Below are positions 19,273-27,005 of a stretch of 64,000 nt of DNA, one piece after another. The translations under genes and the position numbers were made by a program. The DNA comes from Streptomyces lanatus (GTDB taxonomy: Bacteria; Actinomycetota; Actinomycetes; Streptomycetales; Streptomycetaceae), in assembly GCF_014655715.1 (NCBI RefSeq), contig NZ_BNBM01000006.1, positions 186,001 to 250,000 on the forward strand. The letters run 5' to 3'. Positions within the stretch are counted from its first letter, which is position 1, and each line of letters starts with the position of its first letter. The notes beneath the pieces were generated by a model. That model was not told the DNA's origin. It did no database searches and saw only the letters and a list, made by a program, of their open reading frames with translations.

Positions 19273-19415
19273 AGGGCACGCTCTCTCACAGGTCCCACGA
19301 ACGTGTGATTGTGGGACGGGTCGGGATTCAATCGGGTGGAGCCAGAATCAAGGGGACAAGGGAACGAATCGGAGTCCAGCCACGGTAGTCAGGGCGGCGG
19401 GTGCGGTTCAAGTTG

Positions 19416-19437
19416 TTGTCCCCAGCCTGTGGATAGT
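19416..19437. promoter_or_regulatory. Paired DnaA boxes in the dnaA upstream region
   Basis: TTGTCCCCA (19416-19424) and, inverted, TGTGGATAG (19429-19437). Two DnaA boxes in the dnaA promoter are known in Streptomyces, where DnaA represses its own gene. Confidence 0.65.
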
Positions 19438-19457
19438 GTCTCCCAGTGACCTCTGGT

Positions 19458-19487
19458 TTGACCGGATGGCGTAGCCGCGCGTACCGT
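19458..19487 (+). promoter_or_regulatory. Candidate housekeeping promoter of rpmH
   Basis: TTGACC (19458-19463), an 18-base spacer and TACCGT (19482-19487) resemble a vegetative-sigma promoter about 170 bases upstream of rpmH. Predicted from sequence only. Confidence 0.45.
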
Positions 19488-19655
19488 AACCAGGTCGAGT
19501 TGTCGATGGCTGCTGCCGCCTGCCTCCGATGGGCACAGATCGCGTCAGGTGATCGGGAAGCGGTGCAATCGGGCGTAACTGCGAGCTACTCGTGGGCGCA
19601 CGGTGACAGCCAGGACGGCACCCGCCAAACACCGATTTATCTCTGGAGCCCCCGA

Positions 19656-19793
19656 GTGAGCAAGCGCACCTTCCAGCCGAACAACCGTCGTCGCGCGAAG
19701 ACCCACGGCTTCCGCCTGCGGATGCGCACCCGCGCCGGCCGCGCGATTCTCGCGAACCGTCGTGCCAAGGGTCGCGCCAGCCTGTCCGCCTGA
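19656..19793 (+). CDS. rpmH: Ribosomal protein bL34
   Basis: 45 residues from GTG 19656, behind TGGAG. The sequence SKRTFQPNNRRRAKTHGFRL then RMRTRAGRAILANRRAKGRA is a full-length, highly basic L34 of the large ribosomal subunit. Followed 21 bases later by rnpA in the near-universal rpmH-rnpA order. Confidence 0.98.
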   Translation: MSKRTFQPNNRRRAKTHGFRLRMRTRAGRAILANRRAKGRASLSA

Positions 19794-19814
19794 TCCTGAT
19801 CAGGTCATGACGTC

Positions 19815-20186
19815 GTGCTGCCCACCGAGAACCGGCTGAGGCGGCGCGAGGACTTCGCGACCGCGGTCCGACGAGGTCGCCGGGCAGGCCGCCCGACACT
19901 CGTCGTCCACCTTCGTAGCGGTGCCACGGACCCGCACGCGCCTGGGGAGAGCGCTCCCCCGACGCGTGCGGGTTTCGTCGTGAGCAAGGCTGTGGGTGGT
20001 GCGGTCGTGCGGAACAAGGTGAAGCGCAGGCTTCGCCATCTGATGCGCGACCGAGTCGACCGGCTGCCCCCCGGTAGCCTGGTAGTCGTACGAGCGTTGC
20101 CCGGTGCGGGTGACGCCGACCATGCACAGCTGGCCCGAGACCTGGATGCCGCTCTGCAGCGGCTGCTGGGAGGGGGCGCGCGATGA
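19815..20186 (+). CDS. rnpA: Ribonuclease P protein component
   Basis: 123 residues from GTG 19815. This is the protein cofactor of RNase P, which matures tRNA 5' ends. It starts LPTENRLRRREDFATAVRRGRR, and the signature RNKVKRRLRHLMRD (the RNR motif) is at about residues 65-78, with a FVVSKAVGGAVVRN strand before it. Its stop overlaps the yidD start by four bases. Confidence 0.97.
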   Translation: MLPTENRLRRREDFATAVRRGRRAGRPTLVVHLRSGATDPHAPGESAPPTRAGFVVSKAVGGAVVRNKVKRRLRHLMRDRVDRLPPGSLVVVRALPGAGDADHAQLARDLDAALQRLLGGGAR

Positions 20187-20536
20187 AGTACCCACTACTG
20201 GCTCTGATCAAGCTGTACCAGTGGACGATCAGTCCGCTGCTCGGGCCGGTGTGCAAGTACTACCCGTCGTGCTCCCACTACGGGTACACGGCCATCGACC
20301 GGCACGGTGCGATCAAGGGCACGGCGCTCACCGCCTGGCGCATCCTGCGGTGCAACCCGTGGTCGCTGGGTGGTGTGGATCATGTCCCGCCACGCAGGCG
20401 TCCGCGGTGGCACGAGATGCTGCGCAACGCGTGGCGTGCACGGAAGGGCGGGCCCTCCGCCGCTGAAACGGCCATCGAAGGTGATGTTCCTTCGAGCCCG
20501 GCCGCAGAGACCCCGTCCCATGTCCAAGGAGCATGA
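20183..20536 (+). CDS. yidD: Membrane protein insertion efficiency factor YidD
   Basis: 117 residues. The conserved core is LLALIKLYQWTISPLLGP followed by CKYYPSCSHYGYTAI with its Cys pair, and RILRCNPWSLGGVDHVP. Members attach to the inner face of the membrane through an amphipathic helix and assist YidC and Sec insertion. The C-terminal 40 residues (RRRPRWHEML onward) are an extra basic then acidic tail. The ATG overlaps the rnpA TGA, and yidC starts four bases after its stop, so the three are translationally linked. Confidence 0.96.
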   Translation: MKYPLLALIKLYQWTISPLLGPVCKYYPSCSHYGYTAIDRHGAIKGTALTAWRILRCNPWSLGGVDHVPPRRRPRWHEMLRNAWRARKGGPSAAETAIEGDVPSSPAAETPSHVQGA

Positions 20537-20539
20537 TTA

Positions 20540-21808
20540 GTGGACACGATTGCCAGCCTCTTCAGCTTCATCACGACACCCGTTTCCTGGGTCATCGTCC
20601 AGTTCCACACGGTGTACGGCGCCATCTTCGGCCCTGACACCGGATGGGCCTGGGGCCTGTCCATCGTGTCCCTGGTGATTCTGATCCGTATCTGCCTGAT
20701 CCCGCTCTTCGTGAAGCAGATCAAGGCGACCCGGGCGATGCAGACGCTGCAGCCCGAGATGAAGAAGATCCAGGAGCGCTACAAGAACGACAAGCAGCGC
20801 CAGTCCGAAGAGATGATGAAGCTGTACAAGGAGACGGGTACCAACCCGCTCTCCTCGTGCCTTCCCATCCTGGCGCAGTCGCCGTTCTTCTTCGCCCTGT
20901 ACCACGTGCTCAACAGCATCGCGAACAACGACACCATCGGTGTCATCAACCAGAGCCTGCTGGAGAGCGCGCAGAAGGCGCACATCTTCGGGGCCCCGCT
21001 GGCCGCGAAGTTCACCGACAGCTCTACGGACGTCGCCGCGCTCGACGCCTCGCTGACCACGGTCCGCATCGTCACCGCGGTCATGATCGTCCTGATGTCG
21101 GCGTCGCAGTTCTACACGCAGCGTCAGCTGATGACGAAGAACGTCGACACCACGGTGAAGACGCCGTTCATGCAGCAGCAGAAGATGCTGATGTATGTCT
21201 TCCCGGTCATGTTCGCCGTCTTCGGCATCAACTTCCCCGTCGGTGTCCTCGTCTACTGGCTGACCACCAACGTGTGGACCATGGGTCAGCAGATGTACGT
21301 CATCCACAACAACCCGACCCCGGGTTCCAAGGCGCAGGCCGCGTACCTGGAGCGTCTGACCAAGCACGTCACGAACCACGGCAAGACCCGTCGCCGGGGT
21401 GAGCGCGCCATCATCAAGGCCATCGTGGCCAAGGGCCGTGACCGTAACGAGTACGAGCGCAAGTTCATCAACGGCCTCAGCAAGGCCGGTCTCGCGGCCC
21501 AGGCCGACGGCAATGTGGTGAAGGGCGACGGCGCCGTGGCCACCGTGTCCGAGGACGGTACGCCGACCACGACGGCGACGCCCAAGCGTCAGCAGCCGAA
21601 GCGCCAGAGCAAGTCTCAGCGTCAGTCCGGCGGTCCGAAGCAGGCCGGCGAGCCGACATCGCTGCAGAAGTCCGATGAGCCCGAGGACGCCAAGCCCGGC
21701 ACTCCCAAGAAGGACGCGCCGAAGCCCGGCAGCAGCGGCCGCAGCAAGGCCCAGTCCGGGCAGCGCAAGGGCGGTCCGCAGCGCCCCAAGTCCCCGTCCA
21801 AGAAGTAA
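20540..21808 (+). CDS. yidC: Membrane protein insertase YidC/Oxa1
   Basis: 422 residues from GTG 20540 behind AAGGAG. The actinobacterial YidC lacks the large periplasmic domain: a first helix (IASLFSFITTPVSWVIVQFH) is followed by GLSIVSLVILIRICLIPLFV, with the hydrophilic-groove Arg, then the cytoplasmic hairpin KATRAMQTLQPEMKKIQERY, and three more helices including LMYVFPVMFAVFGINFPVGV. The last 130 residues are a very basic Gln/Lys/Ser/Pro tail that probably contacts ribosomes. It inserts membrane proteins with or without SecYEG. Confidence 0.98.
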   Translation: MDTIASLFSFITTPVSWVIVQFHTVYGAIFGPDTGWAWGLSIVSLVILIRICLIPLFVKQIKATRAMQTLQPEMKKIQERYKNDKQRQSEEMMKLYKETGTNPLSSCLPILAQSPFFFALYHVLNSIANNDTIGVINQSLLESAQKAHIFGAPLAAKFTDSSTDVAALDASLTTVRIVTAVMIVLMSASQFYTQRQLMTKNVDTTVKTPFMQQQKMLMYVFPVMFAVFGINFPVGVLVYWLTTNVWTMGQQMYVIHNNPTPGSKAQAAYLERLTKHVTNHGKTRRRGERAIIKAIVAKGRDRNEYERKFINGLSKAGLAAQADGNVVKGDGAVATVSEDGTPTTTATPKRQQPKRQSKSQRQSGGPKQAGEPTSLQKSDEPEDAKPGTPKKDAPKPGSSGRSKAQSGQRKGGPQRPKSPSKK

Positions 21809-21823
21809 GAAGGAGCCCATCCC

Positions 21824-22336
21824 GTGACGGAAGGCACCACCTCCGCCGCTGTCGAGGGTGCAGACACCCTGAGCCGCCTGGAGCAAGAGGGCGAGATCGC
21901 GGCGGACTACCTCGAGGGTCTGCTCGATATCGCCGATCTCGATGGCGACATCGACATGGACGTCGAGGCCGACCGCGCCGCTGTCTCGATCATCAGCGAC
22001 GCGGGCAGCCGAGACCTGCAGAAGCTGGTCGGGCGTGACGGCGAGGTGCTGGAGGCCCTTCAGGAGCTCACGCGCCTGGCCGTGCACCGGGAGACCGGGG
22101 ACCGCAGCCGGCTGATGCTGGACATCGCGGGCTACCGGGCCAAGAAGCGTGCCGAGCTCTCCGAGCTGGGTGCCAAGGCCGCCGCCGAGGTCAAGAGCAC
22201 CGGCGAGCCCGTGAAGATGAAGCCGATGACGCCGTTCGAGCGCAAGGTCGTGCACGACGCGGTGAAGTCGGCGGGCCTGCGCAGCGAGTCCGAGGGCGAG
22301 GAGCCGCAGCGGTTCGTCGTCGTACTTCCCGCCTGA
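21824..22336 (+). CDS. jag: Jag/KhpB RNA-binding protein (KH and R3H domains)
   Basis: 170 residues from GTG 21824 behind GAAGGAG, 15 bases after yidC. The KH-like domain (about 25-95) contains the LVGRDGEVLEALQELTRLAV loop, and the R3H domain (about 100-165) ends KVVHDAVKSAGLRSESEGEE then PQRFVVVLP. The extended Jag_N domain of some firmicutes is missing, as usual for actinobacteria. It binds RNA with a partner KH protein; targets here are unknown. Confidence 0.95.
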   Translation: MTEGTTSAAVEGADTLSRLEQEGEIAADYLEGLLDIADLDGDIDMDVEADRAAVSIISDAGSRDLQKLVGRDGEVLEALQELTRLAVHRETGDRSRLMLDIAGYRAKKRAELSELGAKAAAEVKSTGEPVKMKPMTPFERKVVHDAVKSAGLRSESEGEEPQRFVVVLPA

Positions 22337-22356
22337 TCGGCCCTTACGTTTCCTCC

Positions 22357-22382
22357 GGCCCCGTCTGTGCGCAGGCGGGGCC
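22357..22382 (+). terminator. Hairpin after jag
   Basis: An 11-bp stem with one G-T pair (22357-22367 and 22372-22382, loop TGCG) lies 20 bases after the jag stop codon and is followed by GAACTTTG. Confidence 0.7.
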
Positions 22383-22462
22383 GAACTTTGTCAGCCTGTT
22401 AGTTCTGGTGGTTCTGGTGTCGGCGCTCCGGGCGTCGGTGAGGTACGGAAGGACGGTCCCCC

Positions 22463-23179
22463 GTGACGGAGGCAGCGGAGCTTCCCCCTGTGCCCGAACA
22501 GGCACATGAGGTGTTCGGCGATCGCTACGCTGATGCGGTCCGCTACGCCGAGCTGCTCGCCGAGGCGGGTGTGCAGCGTGGTCTGATCGGCCCGCGAGAG
22601 GTGCCCCGACTGTGGGAGCGCCATCTGCTGAACTGTGCGGTGCTTTCGGAGGTCGTTCCCGAGGGTGTGACGGTGTGCGATGTCGGCTCGGGGGCCGGCC
22701 TGCCCGGTATCCCTCTGGCGCTGGTCCGGGAGGATCTGAAGATCACTCTCCTGGAGCCTCTGCTGCGGCGGACGAACTTCCTGACGGAGGTCGTGGAGCT
22801 GCTCGGGCTTGATCATGTGACGGTTGTCCGTGGTCGTGCCGAGGAGGTCATGGGGACGTTGCCGCCCGTGCATGTGGTGACCGCCCGTGCCGTGGCTCCG
22901 CTCGACCGGCTGGCCACCTGGGGCATCCCGCTGCTTCGCCCGTACGGCGAGATGCTGGCGCTCAAGGGTGACACCGCGGAGGAGGAGCTGAAGAGCGCGG
23001 CAACGGCTCTGAGCAAGCTGGGTGCGGTGGAGACGTCGATCCTCCATGTGGGCGAGGGCGTGGTGGATCCGATGTCCACGGTGGTGCGCGTCGAGGTCGG
23101 GGAGAGCCCGGGCGGTGTTCGCTTCGCGGCGAAGCGGGCGAAGGCGGCCAGGACGGGACGGGCCCGTCGACGGCGCTGA
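22463..23179 (+). CDS. rsmG: 16S rRNA (guanine-527-N7)-methyltransferase
   Basis: 238 residues from GTG 22463 behind AAGGACGG. It methylates G527 of 16S rRNA using S-adenosylmethionine, and loss confers low-level streptomycin resistance. Motifs seen: LIGPREVPRLWERHLLNCAV near the N terminus, the AdoMet loop VCDVGSGAGLPGIPLALV, and VTARAVAPLDRLATWGIPLL. The C terminus is basic (RAKAARTGRARRRR). It precedes parAB in the conserved jag-rsmG-parA-parB order. Confidence 0.97.
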   Translation: MTEAAELPPVPEQAHEVFGDRYADAVRYAELLAEAGVQRGLIGPREVPRLWERHLLNCAVLSEVVPEGVTVCDVGSGAGLPGIPLALVREDLKITLLEPLLRRTNFLTEVVELLGLDHVTVVRGRAEEVMGTLPPVHVVTARAVAPLDRLATWGIPLLRPYGEMLALKGDTAEEELKSAATALSKLGAVETSILHVGEGVVDPMSTVVRVEVGESPGGVRFAAKRAKAARTGRARRRR

Positions 23180-23272
23180 TCCGTCCTGACGACGAGACGT
23201 ACTCCACACAAGCTGGCAAACCTACCCATGCCGGAGTGTCGCGACAGTTCGGCCTCGGCGGCTGTGCATCGT

Positions 23273-23286
23273 GTTTCACGTGAAAC
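23273..23286. promoter_or_regulatory. parS: parS site upstream of parA
   Basis: An exact GTTTCACGTGAAAC in the rsmG-parA spacer. It is the likely binding site of ParB (24542-25639) and may also affect parAB transcription. Confidence 0.93.
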
Positions 23287-23474
23287 GTCGCTCACTGCTC
23301 CACGGCATCATTAGCCGCGGTCGCGCTGCCGAACCTCGCGACCGAAAGCCCCTCGGTTCCCTCAGGGAGGGTGCTTCCGACGACTCTCCGTCCCTCTGGA
23401 GGGGCACGGAGTTTTCCACAGAGGTGGATTTCTCCACAGAACAACAGGCCTCACTGGTTCGCGACCCCGAAGAC

Positions 23475-24545
23475 ATGGGAGGCTCTGTTCATTGCGAGCC
23501 TGAAGTCGAGGAGAGTGAATCCTTGCGGTCCGACGCCAACATCGCGGGACCGATGACCGATCCGGTCCCCGGTCCCCGTACCGAATCGATGGGGGAGGAT
23601 GTTTCACGTGAAACACCGCCCCCGATGGACGACACTCCCATCGGTCGTGCTGCCCAACTGGCGGTGGAGGCTCTAGGCCGCGCCGGCGAGGGCCTGCCAC
23701 GGCCCGAGCAAACCCGTGTCATGGTGGTCGCCAACCAGAAGGGGGGCGTGGGCAAGACGACAACGACGGTCAATCTTGCCGCGTCGCTTGCCCTGCATGG
23801 CGGCCGAGTACTGGTCATCGACCTCGACCCGCAGGGCAATGCGTCGACCGCCCTGGGCATCGACCATCACGCCGAAGTTCCATCGATCTACGATGTGTTG
23901 GTCGAGAGCAAGCCGCTCGCGGAAGTCGTTCAGCCGGTGCCCGATGTCGAGGGACTCTTCTGTGCCCCCGCCACGATCGATCTCGCCGGTGCGGAGATCG
24001 AGCTGGTGTCGCTGGTGGCGCGTGAGAGCCGACTCCAGCGGGCGATCCAGGCGTACGAGCAGCCGCTGGACTATGTCCTCATCGACTGTCCGCCTTCGCT
24101 CGGCCTGTTGACGGTCAACGCGCTGGTGGCGGGGCAGGAGGTCCTGATCCCGATCCAGTGCGAGTACTACGCGCTGGAAGGCCTGGGCCAGCTGCTGCGC
24201 AACGTCGACCTGGTGCGGGGGCACCTCAACCCCGCCCTGCATGTCTCGACGATCCTGCTCACCATGTACGACGGCCGGACGCGGCTCGCGTCCCAGGTCG
24301 CCGACGAGGTGCGCAACCACTTCGGTGACGAGGTGCTGCGGACGAGTATTCCTCGCTCGGTGCGTATCTCCGAGGCGCCGAGCTATGGGCAGACGGTACT
24401 GACGTACGATCCCGGATCGAGCGGTGCCCTCTCCTACCTTGAGGCGGCACGAGAAATCGCGCTGAAGGGCGTCGGTGTCAACTACGACCCGACCAACGCC
24501 CACTTCGGCGCTCAGAACCCAAGCATGGCGGAGGGGATCCAGTGA
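23475..24545 (+). CDS. parA: Chromosome-partitioning ATPase ParA
   Basis: The start is uncertain. I give ATG 23475 (356 residues, GGSVHCEPEVEESESLRSD onward). An open frame extends back to GTG 23271 (424 residues), but that start overlaps a parS site, and internal ATGs at 23553 and 23589 are also possible. The deviant Walker A KGGVGKTTT is at about 89-97, with switch motifs VIDLDPQGNAST and YVLIDCPPSLGLLTVNA. ParA is a Walker-type ATPase that acts with ParB to position origins, notably during sporulation septation. An exact parS lies inside the coding region (23601-23614). Confidence 0.92.
   Translation: MGGSVHCEPEVEESESLRSDANIAGPMTDPVPGPRTESMGEDVSRETPPPMDDTPIGRAAQLAVEALGRAGEGLPRPEQTRVMVVANQKGGVGKTTTTVNLAASLALHGGRVLVIDLDPQGNASTALGIDHHAEVPSIYDVLVESKPLAEVVQPVPDVEGLFCAPATIDLAGAEIELVSLVARESRLQRAIQAYEQPLDYVLIDCPPSLGLLTVNALVAGQEVLIPIQCEYYALEGLGQLLRNVDLVRGHLNPALHVSTILLTMYDGRTRLASQVADEVRNHFGDEVLRTSIPRSVRISEAPSYGQTVLTYDPGSSGALSYLEAAREIALKGVGVNYDPTNAHFGAQNPSMAEGIQ
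23601..23614. promoter_or_regulatory. parS: parS site within the parA 5' coding region
   Basis: Exact GTTTCACGTGAAAC. In the parA frame it encodes part of DVSRET. Confidence 0.93.
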
Positions 24546-25639
24546 GCGAGCGACGGAGGGGTTTGGGTCGTGGTCTCGGCGCACTGATCCCCGCTGCACC
24601 GACGGAGAAGACGGTGCCCCCGGCTGCGGTGGGAGGCGCTGCCTCAGCGTCGCCGGCCGGTCTGCCGGTGCTGACTGACCGTGGGGTGGCCGCGGCCAAG
24701 GTGGCTACGTTGCCGCCTGTTTCACATGAAACCGAGGACTCGGCGCCGAGCAGCGCCGTGGAGACGCCCGCAGCTCCCATGGGCGCCCACTTCGCGGAGA
24801 TCCCCCTCGACCAGATCACGCCGAACCCTCGGCAGCCGCGTGAGGTCTTCGACGAGGATGCGCTGCAGGAGCTCGTCACCTCCATCCAGGAGGTCGGTCT
24901 CCTCCAGCCGATCGTTGTGCGTCAGATCGCTCCTTCGCGCTACGAGCTCATCATGGGTGAGCGGCGCTGGCGGGCCTGCCGCGAGGCCGGCCTCGATGCG
25001 ATCCCGGCGATCGTGCGGGCCACCGATGACGAGAAGCTTCTCCTGGACGCGTTGCTGGAGAACCTGCACCGCGCTCAGCTGAACCCGATCGAAGAGGCGG
25101 CTGCCTACGATCAGCTGCTGAAGGACTTCAACTGCACGCATGATCAGTTGGCGGACCGTATCGGCCGGTCCCGGCCGCAGGTCTCCAACACGCTGCGTCT
25201 GCTGAAGCTCTCGCCGAAGGTGCAGAACCGGGTGGCTGCCGGAGTTCTCTCCGCGGGGCATGCGCGGGCGCTGCTCTCCGTCGAGGACGCGGAGGAGCAG
25301 GAGCGGCTGGCCTACCGGGTCGTGGCCGAGGGGCTCTCCGTTCGGTCCGTCGAAGAGATCGTGACCCTCATGGGTTCCCGGCCGCAGAAGACGCCGCGTT
25401 CCAGGGGACCTCGGGCCGGCTCTGTTCCCTCTCCGGCGTTGTCCGACCTTGCGACCCGGCTCTCGGACCGTTTCGAGACGCGGGTGAAGGTCGAGCTGGG
25501 GCAGAAGAAGGGCAAGATCACCGTGGAGTTCGCCTCCCCGGAGGACCTTGAGCGCATCCTCAGCACATTCGCTCCCGGCGAGAAGCTGGCCCTGCAGAAG
25601 AGCCTGCTGGCCGAGGACGAGGAGGAGACCGAGGACTGA
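24542..25639 (+). CDS. parB: Chromosome-partitioning protein ParB
   Basis: 365 residues from GTG 24542, overlapping the parA stop by four bases. The N-terminal ParA-interaction peptide RRGLGRGLGALIP is followed by a linker of about 60 residues. The CTPase/N domain has NPRQPRE (95-101) and the CTP-binding GERRWRA (139-145). A helix-turn-helix (THDQLADRIGRSRPQVSNTL, near 199-218) reads parS, and the C-terminal region dimerises. ParB loads at parS and spreads as a CTP-gated clamp, compacting the origin region. The gene itself contains a one-mismatch parS (24719-24732). Confidence 0.98.
   Translation: MSERRRGLGRGLGALIPAAPTEKTVPPAAVGGAASASPAGLPVLTDRGVAAAKVATLPPVSHETEDSAPSSAVETPAAPMGAHFAEIPLDQITPNPRQPREVFDEDALQELVTSIQEVGLLQPIVVRQIAPSRYELIMGERRWRACREAGLDAIPAIVRATDDEKLLLDALLENLHRAQLNPIEEAAAYDQLLKDFNCTHDQLADRIGRSRPQVSNTLRLLKLSPKVQNRVAAGVLSAGHARALLSVEDAEEQERLAYRVVAEGLSVRSVEEIVTLMGSRPQKTPRSRGPRAGSVPSPALSDLATRLSDRFETRVKVELGQKKGKITVEFASPEDLERILSTFAPGEKLALQKSLLAEDEEETED
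24719..24732. promoter_or_regulatory. parS: parS-like site inside parB, one mismatch
   Basis: GTTTCACATGAAAC, one base off consensus; it encodes PVSHET in ParB. Confidence 0.55.
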
Positions 25640-25675
25640 GGCTCGGCCGGGGCGGGTCTGCTCCCTGACCATTCA

Positions 25676-25714
25676 TGCGGGCCGTGTCCGGTGTGTACCG
25701 GAACACGGCCCGCA
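25676..25714 (+). terminator. Terminator of parAB
   Basis: A 12-bp outer stem (25676-25687 and 25703-25714) with an inner CCGGT/ACCGG stem, 36 bases after the parB stop and followed by CTTTGCTTTC. Confidence 0.8.
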
Positions 25715-25812
25715 CTTTGCTTTCTGGCGGTATCGATGGAATCGCATCGTGGATACGATGCGATCGGGTAAGGCGCATCCACCTGGCAGACCTCTTAGGG
25801 GAGGCGGGGTTC

Positions 25813-26070
25813 ATGCGAACGGTGAGCCGCACCGGACTGGTGAGCGCGGGTCTTGGGCTGGGCGCGGTCGGCGGGTTCGTCGGCAGCCTGCTCAGGGAAC
25901 GAAGCGCCCTGACAGCCGCTCGTGATGCCGCGGGCGAAGGAAGCGAGGAACAGCCTTCATGGGGCGTCGGCTCGTACCGCTCACGCTGGACAACCTTCCG
26001 GACCTTCCCAAGCGCTGCCGCACGTGTGTCTTCTGGGAGTTGGACCCGGTCAGCGGTGAGGCCGCGGTAA
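25813..26070 (+). CDS. Possible small membrane protein overlapping the acetyltransferase start
   Basis: An ATG at 25813 sits behind GGGGAGGCGGGG and opens an 85-residue frame. Its first part is hydrophobic (TGLVSAGLGLGAVGGFVGSLL, a possible transmembrane helix), followed by a charged stretch. The frame then overlaps the acetyltransferase gene (starting 25959) by 112 bases in a different frame. About 69% of third positions in the non-overlapping part are G or C, below the local average, so it may be a leader peptide, a true small gene or a chance frame. Confidence 0.3.
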   Translation: MRTVSRTGLVSAGLGLGAVGGFVGSLLRERSALTAARDAAGEGSEEQPSWGVGSYRSRWTTFRTFPSAAARVSSGSWTRSAVRPR

Positions 26071-26576
26071 AGGCCGGCACACCCGCTCTGGAGAAGGAAG
26101 CCTGGATCTCCGCCGTTCTGCTGGACTGGGGATCATGCGGTCGAGTCGTCTACGTCGACGAGGTGCCTGTCGGCTTCGTGCTGTACGCGCCCCCGGCTTA
26201 TGTTCCTCGCGCGACCGCGTTTCCCACGAGCCCTGTGTCGCCGGACGCGGTGCAGTTGATGACGGCGTTCATCATGCCGGGCTATCAGGGGCAGGGGCTG
26301 GGCCGGGTGATGGTCCAGACGGTCGCGAAGGATCTGCTGCGCCGGGGCTTCAAGGCGATCGAGGCCTTTGGAGACGCGCGCTGGAAGGAGCCGGCGTGTG
26401 TGCTGCCCGCCGACCATCTCCTGGCCGTGGGCTTCAAGACGGTGCGCCCGCACCCCAACTTCCCGCGGCTGCGGCTGGAACTGCGGACGACGTTGTCCTG
26501 GAAGGAAGACGTGGAGATGGCGATCGACCGCCTTCTCGGCGCGGTCCAGAAGGAACCGGCGCTGCGGCCTCTCTAA
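25959..26576 (+). CDS. GNAT family N-acetyltransferase near parB
   Basis: 205 residues from ATG 25959. The acetyl-CoA loop is the PGYQGQGLGRVMVQTVAKDL segment, which fits the Q/R-x-x-G-x-G/A motif (QGQGLG). The N terminus LTLDNLPDLPKRCRTCVFWELDP carries a Cys pair, and a VGFVLYAPPAYVPRA strand precedes the motif. The substrate is unknown. A gene of this type directly following parB is conserved in Streptomyces and seems related in position to the open reading frame beside parB in mycobacteria. Confidence 0.88.
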   Translation: MGRRLVPLTLDNLPDLPKRCRTCVFWELDPVSGEAAVKAGTPALEKEAWISAVLLDWGSCGRVVYVDEVPVGFVLYAPPAYVPRATAFPTSPVSPDAVQLMTAFIMPGYQGQGLGRVMVQTVAKDLLRRGFKAIEAFGDARWKEPACVLPADHLLAVGFKTVRPHPNFPRLRLELRTTLSWKEDVEMAIDRLLGAVQKEPALRPL

Positions 26577-26580
26577 AGCG

Positions 26581-26610
26581 AATGGGCCAACCCCGAGGGG
26601 TTGGCCCATT
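26581..26610. terminator. Bidirectional terminator between acetyltransferase and trxA
   Basis: A perfect 14-bp inverted repeat (26581-26594 and 26597-26610) with only GA between the arms, placed between convergent genes; an exact parS begins four bases later. Confidence 0.85.
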
Positions 26611-26613
26611 CGT

Positions 26614-26627
26614 GTTTCACGTGAAAC
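26614..26627. promoter_or_regulatory. parS: parS site between convergent genes
   Basis: Exact GTTTCACGTGAAAC, abutting the trxA stop codon (26629) and the terminator at 26581-26610. Confidence 0.93.
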
Positions 26628-26628
26628 A

Positions 26629-26961
26629 TCACTCGGCGATGAAGTCCTCAAGGTCGCGGAGGATCGCGGCCTTCGGCTTGGCGCCGACGATGGTCTTGGC
26701 GACCTCACCGTTGTGGTAGACGTTCAGCGTCGGGATGGACATGACGCCGTACTTGGCGGCCGTACCCGGGTTCTCGTCGATGTTGAGCTTGACGATCTCG
26801 ATCTTGTCGCCGTGCTCGGCGGCGATCGCCTCGAGGGACGGCGCGATCTGGCGGCACGGACCGCACCAGGCGGCCCAGAAGTCCACCAGGACGGGCTTGT
26901 CGCTCTTGAGGACGTCCTGCTCGAAGGAGTCGTCGGTCACGTTCTTCAGGGTGCCGGCCAC
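26629..26961 (-). CDS. trxA: Thioredoxin
   Basis: 110 residues from GTG 26961, seven bases behind AAGGAG. The active site WCGPC (Cys33 and Cys36) lies in VLVDFWAAWCGPCRQIAPSL, the cis-proline loop is MSIPTL, and the C-terminal GAKPKAAI helix is typical. It reduces cytoplasmic disulfides using electrons from TrxB, encoded immediately upstream in the same operon. Both are likely driven by the SigR-type promoter at 28046-28072. Confidence 0.98.
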   Translation of the reverse strand: MAGTLKNVTDDSFEQDVLKSDKPVLVDFWAAWCGPCRQIAPSLEAIAAEHGDKIEIVKLNIDENPGTAAKYGVMSIPTLNVYHNGEVAKTIVGAKPKAAILRDLEDFIAE

Positions 26962-27005
26962 GGCGGGCTCCTTAACTGATTGGTGCGTGGGGCGGATGGG
27001 GGAGG

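Larger units (their letters stand above)
19273..19655. other. Divergent dnaA-rpmH promoter region
   Basis: This 383-bp spacer holds the promoters of dnaA (minus) and the rpmH-rnpA-yidD-yidC unit (plus). DnaA-box-like sequences TTGTCCCCA (19416-19424) and TGTGGATAG (19429-19437) lie only four bases apart. No gene is supported. Confidence 0.8.

Noticed and set aside
23271..23474. Extension of parA to GTG 23271
   Set aside because: The start overlaps a parS site and has no ribosome-binding site. Kept as an alternative but not used; the true start is uncertain.
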